This document shows, one piece after another, positions 24,268-32,195 of a DNA stretch of 38,107 bases. Source of the stretch: Oscillospiraceae bacterium (GTDB lineage: Bacteria > Bacillota > Clostridia > Oscillospirales > Ruminococcaceae); the NCBI GenBank assembly GCA_029006135.1, contig JAQXGE010000059.1:1-38107 (forward strand). Direction: 5' to 3'. The notes beneath the pieces were generated by a model, which worked only from the letters and a program-made list of their open reading frames with translations, was not told where the DNA came from and searched no databases. A program made the translations under genes and the position numbers. The first letter of the stretch is position 1; each line of letters begins with the position of its first letter.

Positions 24268-25645
24268 CCAAAACGCTGCGCGCCGTCCTCGGAGCATGGC
24301 GCGGCTGCTGCGCAGTGCGCTGATTCTGGTGGGGATTTTGTCGGTGCTGCTCAGCGCATTCGGCGCCGCATTTCTCTTTCACCGCGCCTTTGCGGAGCAG
24401 GTGGACCGGGATCTTGCGCGCACGGCGGCGGCCGTTGCCGCCGGATATGAGGAGAGCGGGGACGCGCCGGAAGCGCTGACCCGCTATGACAGTTCCGACC
24501 TGCGCCTGACCCTCATTGCACCGGACGGCTCGGTGCTGTTTGATTCCCTTACCGCACAGCCGGATTCCCTGCCCAACCACGCAGACCGCCCCGAGGTCAT
24601 AGCGGCGCTGCAAAACGGTTCCGGTGCAAGCGTGCGCCGCAGCGCAACGCTCGGGATGGAAACCCACTATTACGCCCTGCGCTTATCAGACGGAACCGTT
24701 CTGCGTCTAGCGGACGAGACGAGTGATGTCTGGAGCAGCTACAACCGCGTCCTGCCCGTGCTGCTGGTGATCTGCCTGCTCATCATCGTGCTGGCGGCGG
24801 TTCTGGCAGCGGCCATTGCACGGTGGATGGTACAGCCCATTGACCGGATGGCGGAGCATCTTGACACGATTGAGGCCGACGTTCCCTATGAAGAACTCAT
24901 TCCCCTTGCGCATACCGTTCAGTCCGACCGCAAGCTGCGCGAGGACAACGAGACCATCCGCCGGGAGTTCACGGCCAATGTGAGCCACGAACTGAAAACG
25001 CCGCTCACAAGTATTTCGGGCTATGCGGAACTGATTGAAAACGGCATGGCGCGCCCCGAGGACATCCCCGCGTTCGGTCAGCGGATTCACAAGGAAGCCA
25101 AGCGAATGATTGCGCTTGTGTCGGATATTTTGCAGCTTTCCGAGCTGGACGGCATGAGCAAGCAGGCCGAAACCAGCGAAACCGTGGAGTTTGTGCCGGT
25201 GGATTTGGCGGCCCTCACAAAGGAAGTCGCGGGGAACATGACAATGAACGCCCGCCGTGCCTACATCACGCTGCAATACAGTGCCGCACCCGCCATGGTC
25301 CGCGGCAGCCGCGACCTTTTGAGCGAACTGCTGACCAATTTGTGCGACAACGCCATCCGCTACAACCGCCCCGGCGGTCATGTGGACCTGAGCTGCGGCG
25401 TTGGGCCGGATGGCTGTGCCTTCCTCTGTGTGGAGGATAACGGCATCGGCATCCCGCAGGACGCACAGGACCGCGTGTTTGAGCGGTTCTACCGCGTGGA
25501 CAAGTCCCGCTCCAAGGCGACCGGCGGAACGGGCCTGGGCCTTGCCATCGTCAAGCACATTGCGGTGCTTCACGGCGCAAAGATTGAACTGAAATCCACA
25601 GTCGGCACCGGCACCGCTGTGCGGGTAACTTTCCCGAAAGAGTGA
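24260..25645 (+). CDS. phoR: PhoR-type sensor histidine kinase
   Basis: A 461-residue membrane histidine kinase. Helix 1 (about 18-40) and helix 2 (about 164-188) bracket an extracellular segment of about 120 residues. A short HAMP-like linker (ARWMVQPIDRMAEHLD), the dimerisation/phospho-acceptor domain with H243 (ANVSHELKTPLTS) and the ATPase domain with the N box (LLTNLCDNAIRYN), G1 box (VEDNGIGIP) and G2 box (GTGLGLAIV) follow. No PAS domain is obvious, unlike many PhoR proteins. ATG at 24260 is chosen because GAGGAGGG lies 5 nt upstream and it overlaps the regulator gene by 8 nt. It should phosphorylate the response regulator, with PhoU proteins as likely modulators. Confidence 0.88.
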   Translation: MSDQNAARRPRSMARLLRSALILVGILSVLLSAFGAAFLFHRAFAEQVDRDLARTAAAVAAGYEESGDAPEALTRYDSSDLRLTLIAPDGSVLFDSLTAQPDSLPNHADRPEVIAALQNGSGASVRRSATLGMETHYYALRLSDGTVLRLADETSDVWSSYNRVLPVLLVICLLIIVLAAVLAAAIARWMVQPIDRMAEHLDTIEADVPYEELIPLAHTVQSDRKLREDNETIRREFTANVSHELKTPLTSISGYAELIENGMARPEDIPAFGQRIHKEAKRMIALVSDILQLSELDGMSKQAETSETVEFVPVDLAALTKEVAGNMTMNARRAYITLQYSAAPAMVRGSRDLLSELLTNLCDNAIRYNRPGGHVDLSCGVGPDGCAFLCVEDNGIGIPQDAQDRVFERFYRVDKSRSKATGGTGLGLAIVKHIAVLHGAKIELKSTVGTGTAVRVTFPKE

Positions 25646-25681
25646 GCCGTCTGCCGCACCTCTTGAAAATACTCATACAGC

Positions 25682-25720
25682 AAACAGCCCGCTGGGATTT
25701 TGTTTCCCAGCGGGCTGTTT
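25682..25720. terminator. Bidirectional terminator
   Basis: A 16-bp perfect stem (25682-25697 with 25705-25720) carries a 7-nt T-rich loop, and T-rich sequence follows on the plus strand. It ends the cotransporter-phoB-phoR transcript and faces the convergent metallophosphoesterase gene ending at 25746. Confidence 0.9.
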
Positions 25721-25745
25721 GTCGTTTTGTATTGAATTTTATAAA

Positions 25746-26891
25746 TTATACAGTTTGTTGAATTTCAATGACAACCAGTTCGGTGCGTCCCTCCGTGCGG
25801 ATTTTGTACCCCCAGGTGCCGGTGCCGCAGCTGACCACGGCGGTACAGCCGGGGGTGATGCGCTTTGCACCGCGGTTGACCTCATTATAGCGGAACAGCC
25901 GCGCTGCCACGCCGGTGGGCCAAATCTGCCCGCCATGCGTGTGGCCGCTCAAAATTAAATCCGCTCCGGCCTCGGCATCCGCCCGCAGTTCCCGCGGCTC
26001 ATGGTCCAGCATGATGGTGTAAATTTCATCCGGACCGCCGGGCAGCAGTTCCGCGGGCGCAAAGCGCAGGCGTTTTGTGAACAGCCAGTCCTTGCGTCCC
26101 ACGATGCGCAGCGGCACCCCATCCAGCCGGGTCAGAACAGCCACGTCCTCGAGCACCCGGATGCCCGCCGCGGCAAAGGCCGTCTCAAGGTCGGCGCGGG
26201 TGTAGCACGGTTCCTTCCAGTGGTGGAAAATATCATGGTTGCCAAAGACGAACCATTTGCCGCCGGGCGCTTCGAGCCGGGCAAAAAATGCGTTGAAGGA
26301 ATCAAAGTTTTCCCGGGACACATACTCGTCATAGATGTCCCCGGTCAGCACGATGAGGTCGGGGTGCAGGTCCCGGATGCGCTGTTCCAGTTCGGGGATG
26401 CGGCTGCGGTCCATTGCTCCGCCGCCGGGATGCAGGTCACTGATTTGGAGGATCCGCAGCTTTCCGCCGGGCAGTTTTTTCTTTGTTGTGAGGCGATAGG
26501 TGGTGGTATGCAGCCGCACCGCGCGGAAATATGCCCAAATCATGATGAGCGCGGTCAGCACCCACGCAAGCAGCCCGCCCATCCAGAGTGTTTTCCACCC
26601 CCGCAGCGCGGCACCGCCCGCCAGACAGGCAATCAGCCAGACGAGGTCCCCCACAAGGTAGATTCCCGTGAGGTAACATTCCGCAATCATGCCCGGGCCA
26701 AGCGGGTTGCGGCCCAGCCAGCCGGTCAGAATAAGCAGCAAAAGCGGAATTCCAAAATACGCAAGCGGCGCAGAGCCTGCAAAACAGGCCACAAAGGGCA
26801 GGCACAGAAAATTGAGGTACAGCACGGCCGCTGACAGGACCTGCCCAATACGCGGCAGCGCAAACTGAACAAACCGCCCGTACATGGGCAT
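25746..26891 (-). CDS. Membrane-bound metallophosphoesterase
   Basis: A 381-residue protein with about four N-terminal membrane helices (roughly 15-40, 44-60, 70-92 and 103-123) and a calcineurin-like metallophosphoesterase domain. The metal-binding motifs are complete: SDLHPGG with D152 and H154, LTGDIYDEY, FGNHD and LSGHTHGGQ. This is the YkuE/YaeI type, related to enzymes that split lipid pyrophosphates such as UDP-diacylglucosamine, but that activity is only an analogy. The start is ATG 26891 (GGAGG 9 nt upstream) or ATG 26885 (AAGGAG 8 nt upstream); a longer N-terminus has no binding site. It is transcribed alone, between two terminators. Confidence 0.87.
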   Translation of the reverse strand: MPMYGRFVQFALPRIGQVLSAAVLYLNFLCLPFVACFAGSAPLAYFGIPLLLLILTGWLGRNPLGPGMIAECYLTGIYLVGDLVWLIACLAGGAALRGWKTLWMGGLLAWVLTALIMIWAYFRAVRLHTTTYRLTTKKKLPGGKLRILQISDLHPGGGAMDRSRIPELEQRIRDLHPDLIVLTGDIYDEYVSRENFDSFNAFFARLEAPGGKWFVFGNHDIFHHWKEPCYTRADLETAFAAAGIRVLEDVAVLTRLDGVPLRIVGRKDWLFTKRLRFAPAELLPGGPDEIYTIMLDHEPRELRADAEAGADLILSGHTHGGQIWPTGVAARLFRYNEVNRGAKRITPGCTAVVSCGTGTWGYKIRTEGRTELVVIEIQQTV

Positions 26892-26955
26892 CGCTCCTTT
26901 CCTCCCCTGCGCGGGGCATTTATTTCCCGCACAAAAAGCGGGCGGGTGCAAAAAC

Positions 26956-27006
26956 AAAGAGTGAAGCCCCCGGCCGGGGATTCCGGCGTTTTGCGCTTCA
27001 CTCTTT
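26956..27006 (-). terminator. Terminator of nfnAB
   Basis: A 12-bp outer stem (AAAGAGTGAAGC at 26956-26967, GCTTCACTCTTT at 26995-27006) encloses a GC-rich inner region. On the minus strand TTTGTTTTTG follows. It lies 70 nt past the nfnB stop. Confidence 0.75.
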
Positions 27007-27077
27007 TGTATTCCCTGAAACCGGCGGAACTAAACCGAAGGATTCGGCAAATCCGGGGCACAGGAATTTTCAGTCAC

Positions 27078-28484
27078 TCAGGCGTTTTCGCCGTTCTTTT
27101 CGCGGATTGCCTGGTCGATGGCACGGGCAGCCTCCTTGCCGGCGCCCATGGCGAGGATGACGGTTGCCGCACCGGTGACGGCATCGCCGCCGGCGTAGAC
27201 GAAGGGACGGCTGGTCAGTCCGTCAGGACCGTTGGTGATAATGCAGCCGTGCTTGTCCGCATCGAGACCCGGGGTGGTGGAACGGATGAGGGGGTTCGGG
27301 GAGGTGCCGAGCGCCATAATCATGGTATCGACATCCAGCTCGAACTCACTGCCCTCCTTGACGATGGGACGGCGGCGGCCGGAAGCGTCCGGCTCACCCA
27401 GTTCCATCTCAACGCAGGTCATGCCGCGGACATAGCCGCGCTCATCGCCCAGAACTTCAACGGGGTTCGTGAGGGTCTTAAAGATGATGCCCTCCTCCTC
27501 GGCGTGCTCGACCTCCTCGCGGCGGGCGGGCAGTTCCGCCATACCGCGGCGGTAGACAATGTAGACGTTCTCGGCGCCCAGGCGCTTGGCGCAGCGGGCT
27601 GCGTCCATGGCCACGTTGCCGCCGCCCACAACGGCGACAGAGCGGCTCTTCATGATGGGCGTATGGCTGCCGGGCTGGTAAGCCTTCATCAGATTGACGC
27701 GGGTGAGGTACTCGTTGGCGGAGTAGACGCCGTTCAGGCTCTCGCCCGGGATGCCCATAAAGCGGGGCAGGCCGGCGCCGGAGGCAATATAGACCGCCTC
27801 AAAGCCGTAGTCATTCATCAGTTCATCGATGGTCAGGACCTTGCCGATGACCATATTGCACTCAATGTCCACGCCGAGTTCCTTCAAGCCCTCGACCTCG
27901 TGCTGAACGATGTCCTTGGGCAGACGGAATTCCGGAATGCCGTACATCAGCACGCCGCCCGCCACATGGAGGGCTTCATACACGGTGACTTTATAACCCA
28001 TCTTGGCAAGGTCGCCCGCCACAGTCAGACCGGAGGGGCCGGCGCCGATGACAGCGACCTTATGGCCGTTGGGTTCCGGTTTGACGGCGGGGGTATGAAC
28101 ATTCTCACGGTGCCAGTCAGCCACAAAGCGCTCCAGACGGCCGATGGCGACCGGCTCGCCTTTGATGCCGCGCACGCACTTGCCCTCGCACTGGTTTTCC
28201 TGCGGGCAGACTCGGCCGCAGACGGCGGGCAGAGCGCTGGACTTGGCGATGACCTGATAGGCGGCCTCAAAGTCACCCTCGGCTACCTTAGCGATAAAAC
28301 CGGGAATATCAATCTCAACCGGGCATCCGGAACGGCACAGCGGCTTCTTGCACTGAAGGCAGCGCTTTGCCTCGTTGACGGCCATCTCGGGGGTATAGCC
28401 CCGCGCCACTTCCTTGAAGTTCTTATTGCGGACATTGGGGTCCTGGCTGGGCATGGGGCACTTTTTCGGGTCCATGTTGGGCAT
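27078..28484 (-). CDS. nfnB: NfnB subunit of the electron-bifurcating transhydrogenase (GltD-like flavoprotein)
   Basis: A 468-residue iron-sulfur flavoprotein. The N-terminal domain carries cysteines for two [4Fe-4S] clusters (C42, C45, C50, C54 and C89, C93, C99, C103). FAD and NAD(P) Rossmann domains follow (GAGPSGLTVAGDLA near 145; GGGNVAMDAARCA). On its own it resembles the glutamate synthase small chain, but the adjacent NfnA-type gene and the absence of a large glutamate synthase subunit favour NADH-dependent reduced ferredoxin:NADP+ oxidoreductase. This complex couples NADH and reduced ferredoxin to make NADPH. ATG at 28484 has AAGGAGG 9 nt upstream and starts 1 nt after the nfnA stop. 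A longer N-terminal frame lacks a binding site. Confidence 0.9.
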   Translation of the reverse strand: MPNMDPKKCPMPSQDPNVRNKNFKEVARGYTPEMAVNEAKRCLQCKKPLCRSGCPVEIDIPGFIAKVAEGDFEAAYQVIAKSSALPAVCGRVCPQENQCEGKCVRGIKGEPVAIGRLERFVADWHRENVHTPAVKPEPNGHKVAVIGAGPSGLTVAGDLAKMGYKVTVYEALHVAGGVLMYGIPEFRLPKDIVQHEVEGLKELGVDIECNMVIGKVLTIDELMNDYGFEAVYIASGAGLPRFMGIPGESLNGVYSANEYLTRVNLMKAYQPGSHTPIMKSRSVAVVGGGNVAMDAARCAKRLGAENVYIVYRRGMAELPARREEVEHAEEEGIIFKTLTNPVEVLGDERGYVRGMTCVEMELGEPDASGRRRPIVKEGSEFELDVDTMIMALGTSPNPLIRSTTPGLDADKHGCIITNGPDGLTSRPFVYAGGDAVTGAATVILAMGAGKEAARAIDQAIREKNGENA

Positions 28485-28485
28485 A

Positions 28486-29328
28486 TTATTCAACCTCCTT
28501 CTTGAGCAGGTTGCATTCCGCCTCGCGGTCCGCAGCCTCGGCATCGCGGTACATCGCGCCGCGCTTCATGGCCTCGTCAAAATCGACCTCAAAGCCGTCA
28601 AAATCCGGGCCGTCCACACAGGCGAACTTGGTCTTGCCGCCCACCGTCAGGCGGCAGCCGCCGCACATACCGGTGCCGTCCACCATGATGGGGTTCATCG
28701 AGACGACCGTCTTGATGTTGTAGGGTTTGGTGGTCTTGACGACAAACTTCATCATGACCAGCGGTCCGATCGCGATAACCTCGTCAAAATCGGCACCCGC
28801 CTTGATTTTTTCCTCAAGCGGCACCGTCACAACGCCCTGACGGCCGTAGGAGCCGTCATCGGACATGATAATCAATTCATCACAGCAGGCGCGGAACTCA
28901 TCCTCAAGGATTACAAGGTCCTTATTGCGGAAGCCCACAATGCCGGTCACGCGGGTGCCCTGTTCTTTGAGTGCCTGCGCAACGGGCAGCGCGATGGCGC
29001 AGCCCACGCCGCCGCCGACAACACAGACGTTCTTCAGCCTCTCAATCTCGGTTGCCTTGCCCAGAGGGCCGACAAAGTCATGGACATAGTCGCCTTCCTT
29101 GAGCGCGTTGAGCTCCATGGTGCCGCCGCCGACAACCTGGAAAATAATCCCAACGGTGCCCGCCTCGCGGTCATAGTGTGCGATGGTCAGAGGGATACGC
29201 GCGGAGTCCTCTCCGGCCCGGACAATGATAAACTGCCCCGCCTTCGCCTTTTTGGCAATCAGCGGCGCCTCGATGACCATTTCGGTCACTGTGGGGTTCA
29301 GTTCCCGTTTTTTGACGATTTTGAACAC
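28486..29328 (-). CDS. nfnA: NfnA subunit (ferredoxin-NADP+ reductase-like)
   Basis: A 280-residue subunit with an FAD-binding domain (about 1-100: IPLTIAHYDREAGT, VGGGTMEL), an NAD-binding domain (VCVVGGGVGCAIALP near 101) and a C-terminal [2Fe-2S] region (MCGGC with C222 and C225, then C237; D217 is a candidate fourth ligand, as in Thermotoga NfnA). It also resembles sulfide dehydrogenase SudA and dihydroorotate dehydrogenase PyrK. The start is GTG at 29328, with AGAGG 7 nt upstream. It is the first gene of the nfnAB operon; the promoter is at 29400-29428. Confidence 0.9.
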   Translation of the reverse strand: MFKIVKKRELNPTVTEMVIEAPLIAKKAKAGQFIIVRAGEDSARIPLTIAHYDREAGTVGIIFQVVGGGTMELNALKEGDYVHDFVGPLGKATEIERLKNVCVVGGGVGCAIALPVAQALKEQGTRVTGIVGFRNKDLVILEDEFRACCDELIIMSDDGSYGRQGVVTVPLEEKIKAGADFDEVIAIGPLVMMKFVVKTTKPYNIKTVVSMNPIMVDGTGMCGGCRLTVGGKTKFACVDGPDFDGFEVDFDEAMKRGAMYRDAEAADREAECNLLKKEVE

Positions 29329-29399
29329 GGTGTAACCTCTTTTCTCCGTTTTGATATTCCGGCTCTCCCTTTAATGCCGGGCTGCTGACTAACAGTTTT

Positions 29400-29428
29400 A
29401 TTTTACAAGGTTTTCGGGGGCTTGTAAA
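29400..29428 (-). promoter_or_regulatory. Promoter of nfnAB
   Basis: On the minus strand TTTACA (29428-29423), 17 nt and TAAAAT (29405-29400) form a good sigma-A promoter, giving a leader of about 65 nt before the GTG at 29328. Confidence 0.55.
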
Positions 29429-29547
29429 GTGAAAAAACACTGTACGAAATGCCAAATACGCCTTTCCGGGGAAAGGTTTTTCCCGCAGGGTCCGGCGTTC
29501 AGGCAGGAAGGACCGCCTCACGGGAAAATTTACTCGTATGCAGACGC

Positions 29548-29576
29548 TGGCAATCGGCGTGATTTTGTGGTATAGT
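29548..29576 (+). promoter_or_regulatory. Possible upstream promoter of the transketolase genes
   Basis: TGGCAA (29548-29553), 17 nt and TATAGT (29571-29576) are a moderate match. It lies 65 nt upstream of the better promoter. Confidence 0.3.
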
Positions 29577-29618
29577 ATGGGAACTGTGCCATTTCCCTGC
29601 CTTTTTTGCAAAAAAATA

Positions 29619-29646
29619 TTGCGTCTTGGCGCAGAGCGTGTATAAT
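29619..29646 (+). promoter_or_regulatory. Promoter of the transketolase genes
   Basis: TTGCGT (29619-29624), 16 nt and a perfect TATAAT (29641-29646), giving a leader of about 60 nt before the ATG at 29716. Confidence 0.6.
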
Positions 29647-29715
29647 AGTAATGTGTAGAATTGACGAATGGTGCGGCTGTGCCGCTGCGCGGCGCACCGT
29701 CTGGAGGAGACCGAT

Positions 29716-30582
29716 ATGACAAAGCAAGATATGTTGCAGTTAAAAATGACTGCGACCCGTGTGCGGATGGGCATTATTGAAGCGACCCATGGTGCCAAGA
29801 GCGGACATCCGGGCGGAAGCCTTTCCGCGGCGGACGTGCTGACTTACCTGTACTTCAAAGAGATGCAGATTGACCCGCACAACCCTCAGGACCCCGAGCG
29901 TGACCGCTTTGTGCTGTCCAAGGGTCATGCGGCACCGGCTCTGTACTCCGTTTTGGCGGAGCGCGGCTTCCTTCCCGTGGAGGACCTGCCCACGCTGCGC
30001 CATCTTGGCAGCTACCTGCAGGGCCATCCCAACATGAACACGGTCCCCGGTGTGGACATGAGCACCGGCAGTCTGGGTCAGGGCGTTTCCGCCGCCGCCG
30101 GTATGGCGCTGGCCGCCCGCATGAAGAACCCCGACATCAACGTTTACACCCTGCTGGGTGACGGCGAGATTGAGGAGGGCGAGTGCTGGGAAGCCTTCAT
30201 GTTCGCCAACCACTATAAGCTCGACAATCTCTGCATCATGATTGATGTCAATGGCCTTCAGATTGATGGCCCCACCTCCAAGGTCATGAACGCCGAGCCG
30301 CTTGACCAGAAGATGGACGCCTTCGGCTTCAACACCATCATCTGCAACGGCAACAGCTTTGCTGATTTGGAGCAGGCCTTCATCCTGTTTGACCGTGCGC
30401 ACGGTTCCGGCAAGCCCACCTGCTTCTTGCTCCACACCACAAAGGGTCTGGGCGTAAGCTACATGGAGAACGCGGTGGACTGGCACGGCAAGGCCCCCAA
30501 CGATGCACAGTACCGCCAGGCAATGGAGGAGCTGCGCAGCAGCTACGAGATTCTGCAGAAGGAGGCCGAACGCAATGGCTGA
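29716..30582 (+). CDS. Transketolase, N-terminal (thiamine diphosphate-binding) subunit
   Basis: A 288-residue subunit equal to the N-terminal third of a full-length transketolase. It binds the pyrophosphate of thiamine diphosphate and Mg2+: GHPGGSLSAADVLTYLY, SKGHAAPALYSVLAERG, GSLGQGVSAAAGMALAAR and the metal motif LLGDGEIEEGE...NN-like HYKLDN. Two-subunit transketolases of this kind are common in Clostridia and some archaea; they move two-carbon units between pentose, triose, tetrose and hexose phosphates. ATG at 29716 has GGAGGAG upstream. Its stop overlaps the next gene by 8 nt, so the two halves are made together. Confidence 0.95.
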   Translation: MTKQDMLQLKMTATRVRMGIIEATHGAKSGHPGGSLSAADVLTYLYFKEMQIDPHNPQDPERDRFVLSKGHAAPALYSVLAERGFLPVEDLPTLRHLGSYLQGHPNMNTVPGVDMSTGSLGQGVSAAAGMALAARMKNPDINVYTLLGDGEIEEGECWEAFMFANHYKLDNLCIMIDVNGLQIDGPTSKVMNAEPLDQKMDAFGFNTIICNGNSFADLEQAFILFDRAHGSGKPTCFLLHTTKGLGVSYMENAVDWHGKAPNDAQYRQAMEELRSSYEILQKEAERNG

Positions 30583-31525
30583 GATGAAAAATGTGGCGAC
30601 CCGTGACAGCTACGGTGCCGCTTTGCTTGAACTGGCTGACGCCGGTCACGATGACATCATCGTTTTTGACGCCGACCTGTCCGCCTCCACCCGCACCGAA
30701 GTGTTTGCCAAAAAATACCCCGAGCGTTTCTTTGACTGCGGCATTGCCGAGGCCAACATGGTGAATGTCGCCGCCGGCGCTTCCACGTTCGGCTATGTGC
30801 CGTTTGTTTCCACCTTTGCGATGTTTGCGGCGGGCCGTGCTTACGAGCAGATCCGCAACACCATCGGTTATCCTGCGCTCAACGTCAAGATTGCTGCCAC
30901 CCACGGCGGACTGTCCGTCGGTGAGGACGGCGCTTCCCATCAGTGCTGCGAGGATTTTGCGCTCATGCGCACGATTCCCGGCATGGTTGTGATGTGCCCC
31001 GCCGATGACCTGGAAGCCCGCGCTGCCGTGCGCGCCGCCTACAATCACAAGGGTCCTGTCTATCTCCGGTTCAGCCGTCTGGCCACCCCCGTCATCCATG
31101 ACGAGAGCAATTTCCGTTTTGAGATTGGCAAGGGCGAGGTCCTGTGCGATGGTTTCGATGTTGCCGTTATCTCCACCGGTCTGATGACCAGCGAAGCCCT
31201 CAAGGCCGTCAAGGCCCTCAAGCAGCAGGGCATCAACGTGCGTCTGATCAATATGCCCACCATCAAGCCGCTCGATGAGGAGATCGTCCTGCGTGCCGCC
31301 CGCGAGTGCCACCGCATTGTCACGGTGGAGGAGCACAGTGTCATCGGCGGCCTGGGTGAAGCGGTGTGCAGCACGGTGAGCGAGAAGTGCCCCGTTCCTG
31401 TGCGCCGTCTGGGCGTTCAGGATTGCTACGGCACGTCCGGTCCCGCATGGGATGTGCTGCGCAAGTTCGGCCTGACGGCGGATGCCATCGCTGAGGAAAT
31501 CCGCGAGTTCGCCAAGGCGGACTGA
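30575..31525 (+). CDS. Transketolase, C-terminal subunit
   Basis: A 316-residue subunit equal to the central pyrimidine-binding and C-terminal domains of transketolase. It has the activating glutamate in FFDCGIAEANMVNVAAG, THGGLSVGEDGASHQ, and the C-terminal regulatory fold (GFDVAVISTGLMTSEALKA, VEEHSVIGGLGEAV). ATG at 30575 overlaps the end of the N-terminal subunit by 8 nt and has GGAGG 9 nt upstream inside that gene. DXP synthase has a similar domain order, but that enzyme is a single chain and carries different motifs. The operon ends at the terminator at 31582-31614. Confidence 0.95.
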   Translation: MAEMKNVATRDSYGAALLELADAGHDDIIVFDADLSASTRTEVFAKKYPERFFDCGIAEANMVNVAAGASTFGYVPFVSTFAMFAAGRAYEQIRNTIGYPALNVKIAATHGGLSVGEDGASHQCCEDFALMRTIPGMVVMCPADDLEARAAVRAAYNHKGPVYLRFSRLATPVIHDESNFRFEIGKGEVLCDGFDVAVISTGLMTSEALKAVKALKQQGINVRLINMPTIKPLDEEIVLRAARECHRIVTVEEHSVIGGLGEAVCSTVSEKCPVPVRRLGVQDCYGTSGPAWDVLRKFGLTADAIAEEIREFAKAD

Positions 31526-31581
31526 CATTTCCCTGGAGAACCTTCCTTGGCTTTTCTTTTGAACGGATAATTTGTAAAATG

Positions 31582-31614
31582 AAAACGCTCCCTGTCGCTG
31601 ACAGGGAGCGTTTT
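31582..31614 (+). terminator. Terminator of the transketolase operon
   Basis: A 15-bp perfect stem (31582-31596 with 31600-31614) with a 3-nt GCT loop runs directly into TTTTTTG on the plus strand. The AAAA on the other side also gives a T run on the minus strand, so it can serve the convergent HAD gene ending at 31635. Confidence 0.92.
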
Positions 31615-31634
31615 TTGCTCTGGCAAAATTGTGA

Positions 31635-32195
31635 TCAGAAAGCGGCGCAGGTAAACACGGCGGCACCGCTTGCCTTCGCCGCTGCCAAACCCGTAACACT
31701 GTCCTCAAAGATGATGGTATGGGCTGCGTCCACCCCAAAGTACGCCATTGCCCGCAGATATCCCTCCGGATCCGGCTTGCTGCGGGTCACATCCTCCTGG
31801 GTCAGAATCAATTCAAAAAGGCCGCGGCAGGCAAACCGCTCCAGAATTTCCTCGGCATTGCGGCGGCTTCCGGTGGTGACGAGTGCAAGATGGCAGGTCG
31901 GTGCCATCGCCTCAAGGATGGCAAAGAGTGCTTCATTCCTGCGCGCCGCGCCAAGGCATTCCGAATACAGTGCCTTTTTGCGCTCATGGACCCGCTCGAC
32001 CGCCTCGGCGGTGGGCGAACCGCCCATCACTTCGGGAAGGAAATCCTTATAATGCCGCCCGTTGCACTGTGCGGCGTAAGTCTCATCGGTGAGCGGGAAG
32101 CCCTCCTGTGCCAAAGCGCGGCGGTAACTCTCGGCGTTGACGGTTACCGTGTCAAACAGCGTGCCGTCAAGGTCCACGGCAATCAGGTTTTTCAT
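31635..32195 (-). CDS. HAD-superfamily hydrolase (beta-phosphoglucomutase/phosphatase type)
   Basis: A 186-residue HAD subfamily I hydrolase. Motif I is VDLDGTLFD (D8 nucleophile, D10 acid/base), a helical cap (about 15-80) follows, then motif II VTTGSRRN, motif III with the lysine RSKPDPEGYL and motif IV IIFEDSVTGL. It should remove phosphate from a small metabolite, plausibly a phosphosugar. ATG at 32195 is chosen because GGGAGGG lies 6 nt upstream and it overlaps the preceding gene by four bases (ATGA). It is the last gene of the six-gene minus-strand operon, which suggests a step in the same pathway, for example removing a phosphate before or after nucleotide activation. Confidence 0.87.
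   Translation of the reverse strand: MKNLIAVDLDGTLFDTVTVNAESYRRALAQEGFPLTDETYAAQCNGRHYKDFLPEVMGGSPTAEAVERVHERKKALYSECLGAARRNEALFAILEAMAPTCHLALVTTGSRRNAEEILERFACRGLFELILTQEDVTRSKPDPEGYLRAMAYFGVDAAHTIIFEDSVTGLAAAKASGAAVFTCAAF

Larger units (their letters stand above)
29329..29715. other. Divergent promoter region between nfnA and transketolase
   Basis: This 387-nt gap holds the nfnA promoter (29400-29428) and two candidate promoters for the transketolase genes (29548-29576 and 29619-29646). The middle (29450-29530) carries small GC-rich dyads such as CCTTTCC/GGAAAGG. The transketolase leader (29668-29699) can fold into a short hairpin. I see no gene. Confidence 0.5.

Noticed and set aside
27078-29328. 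Glutamate synthase small subunit plus an unrelated reductase
   Set aside because: The adjacent pair matches NfnB/NfnA in size, order and cluster cysteines, and no large glutamate synthase subunit is present.
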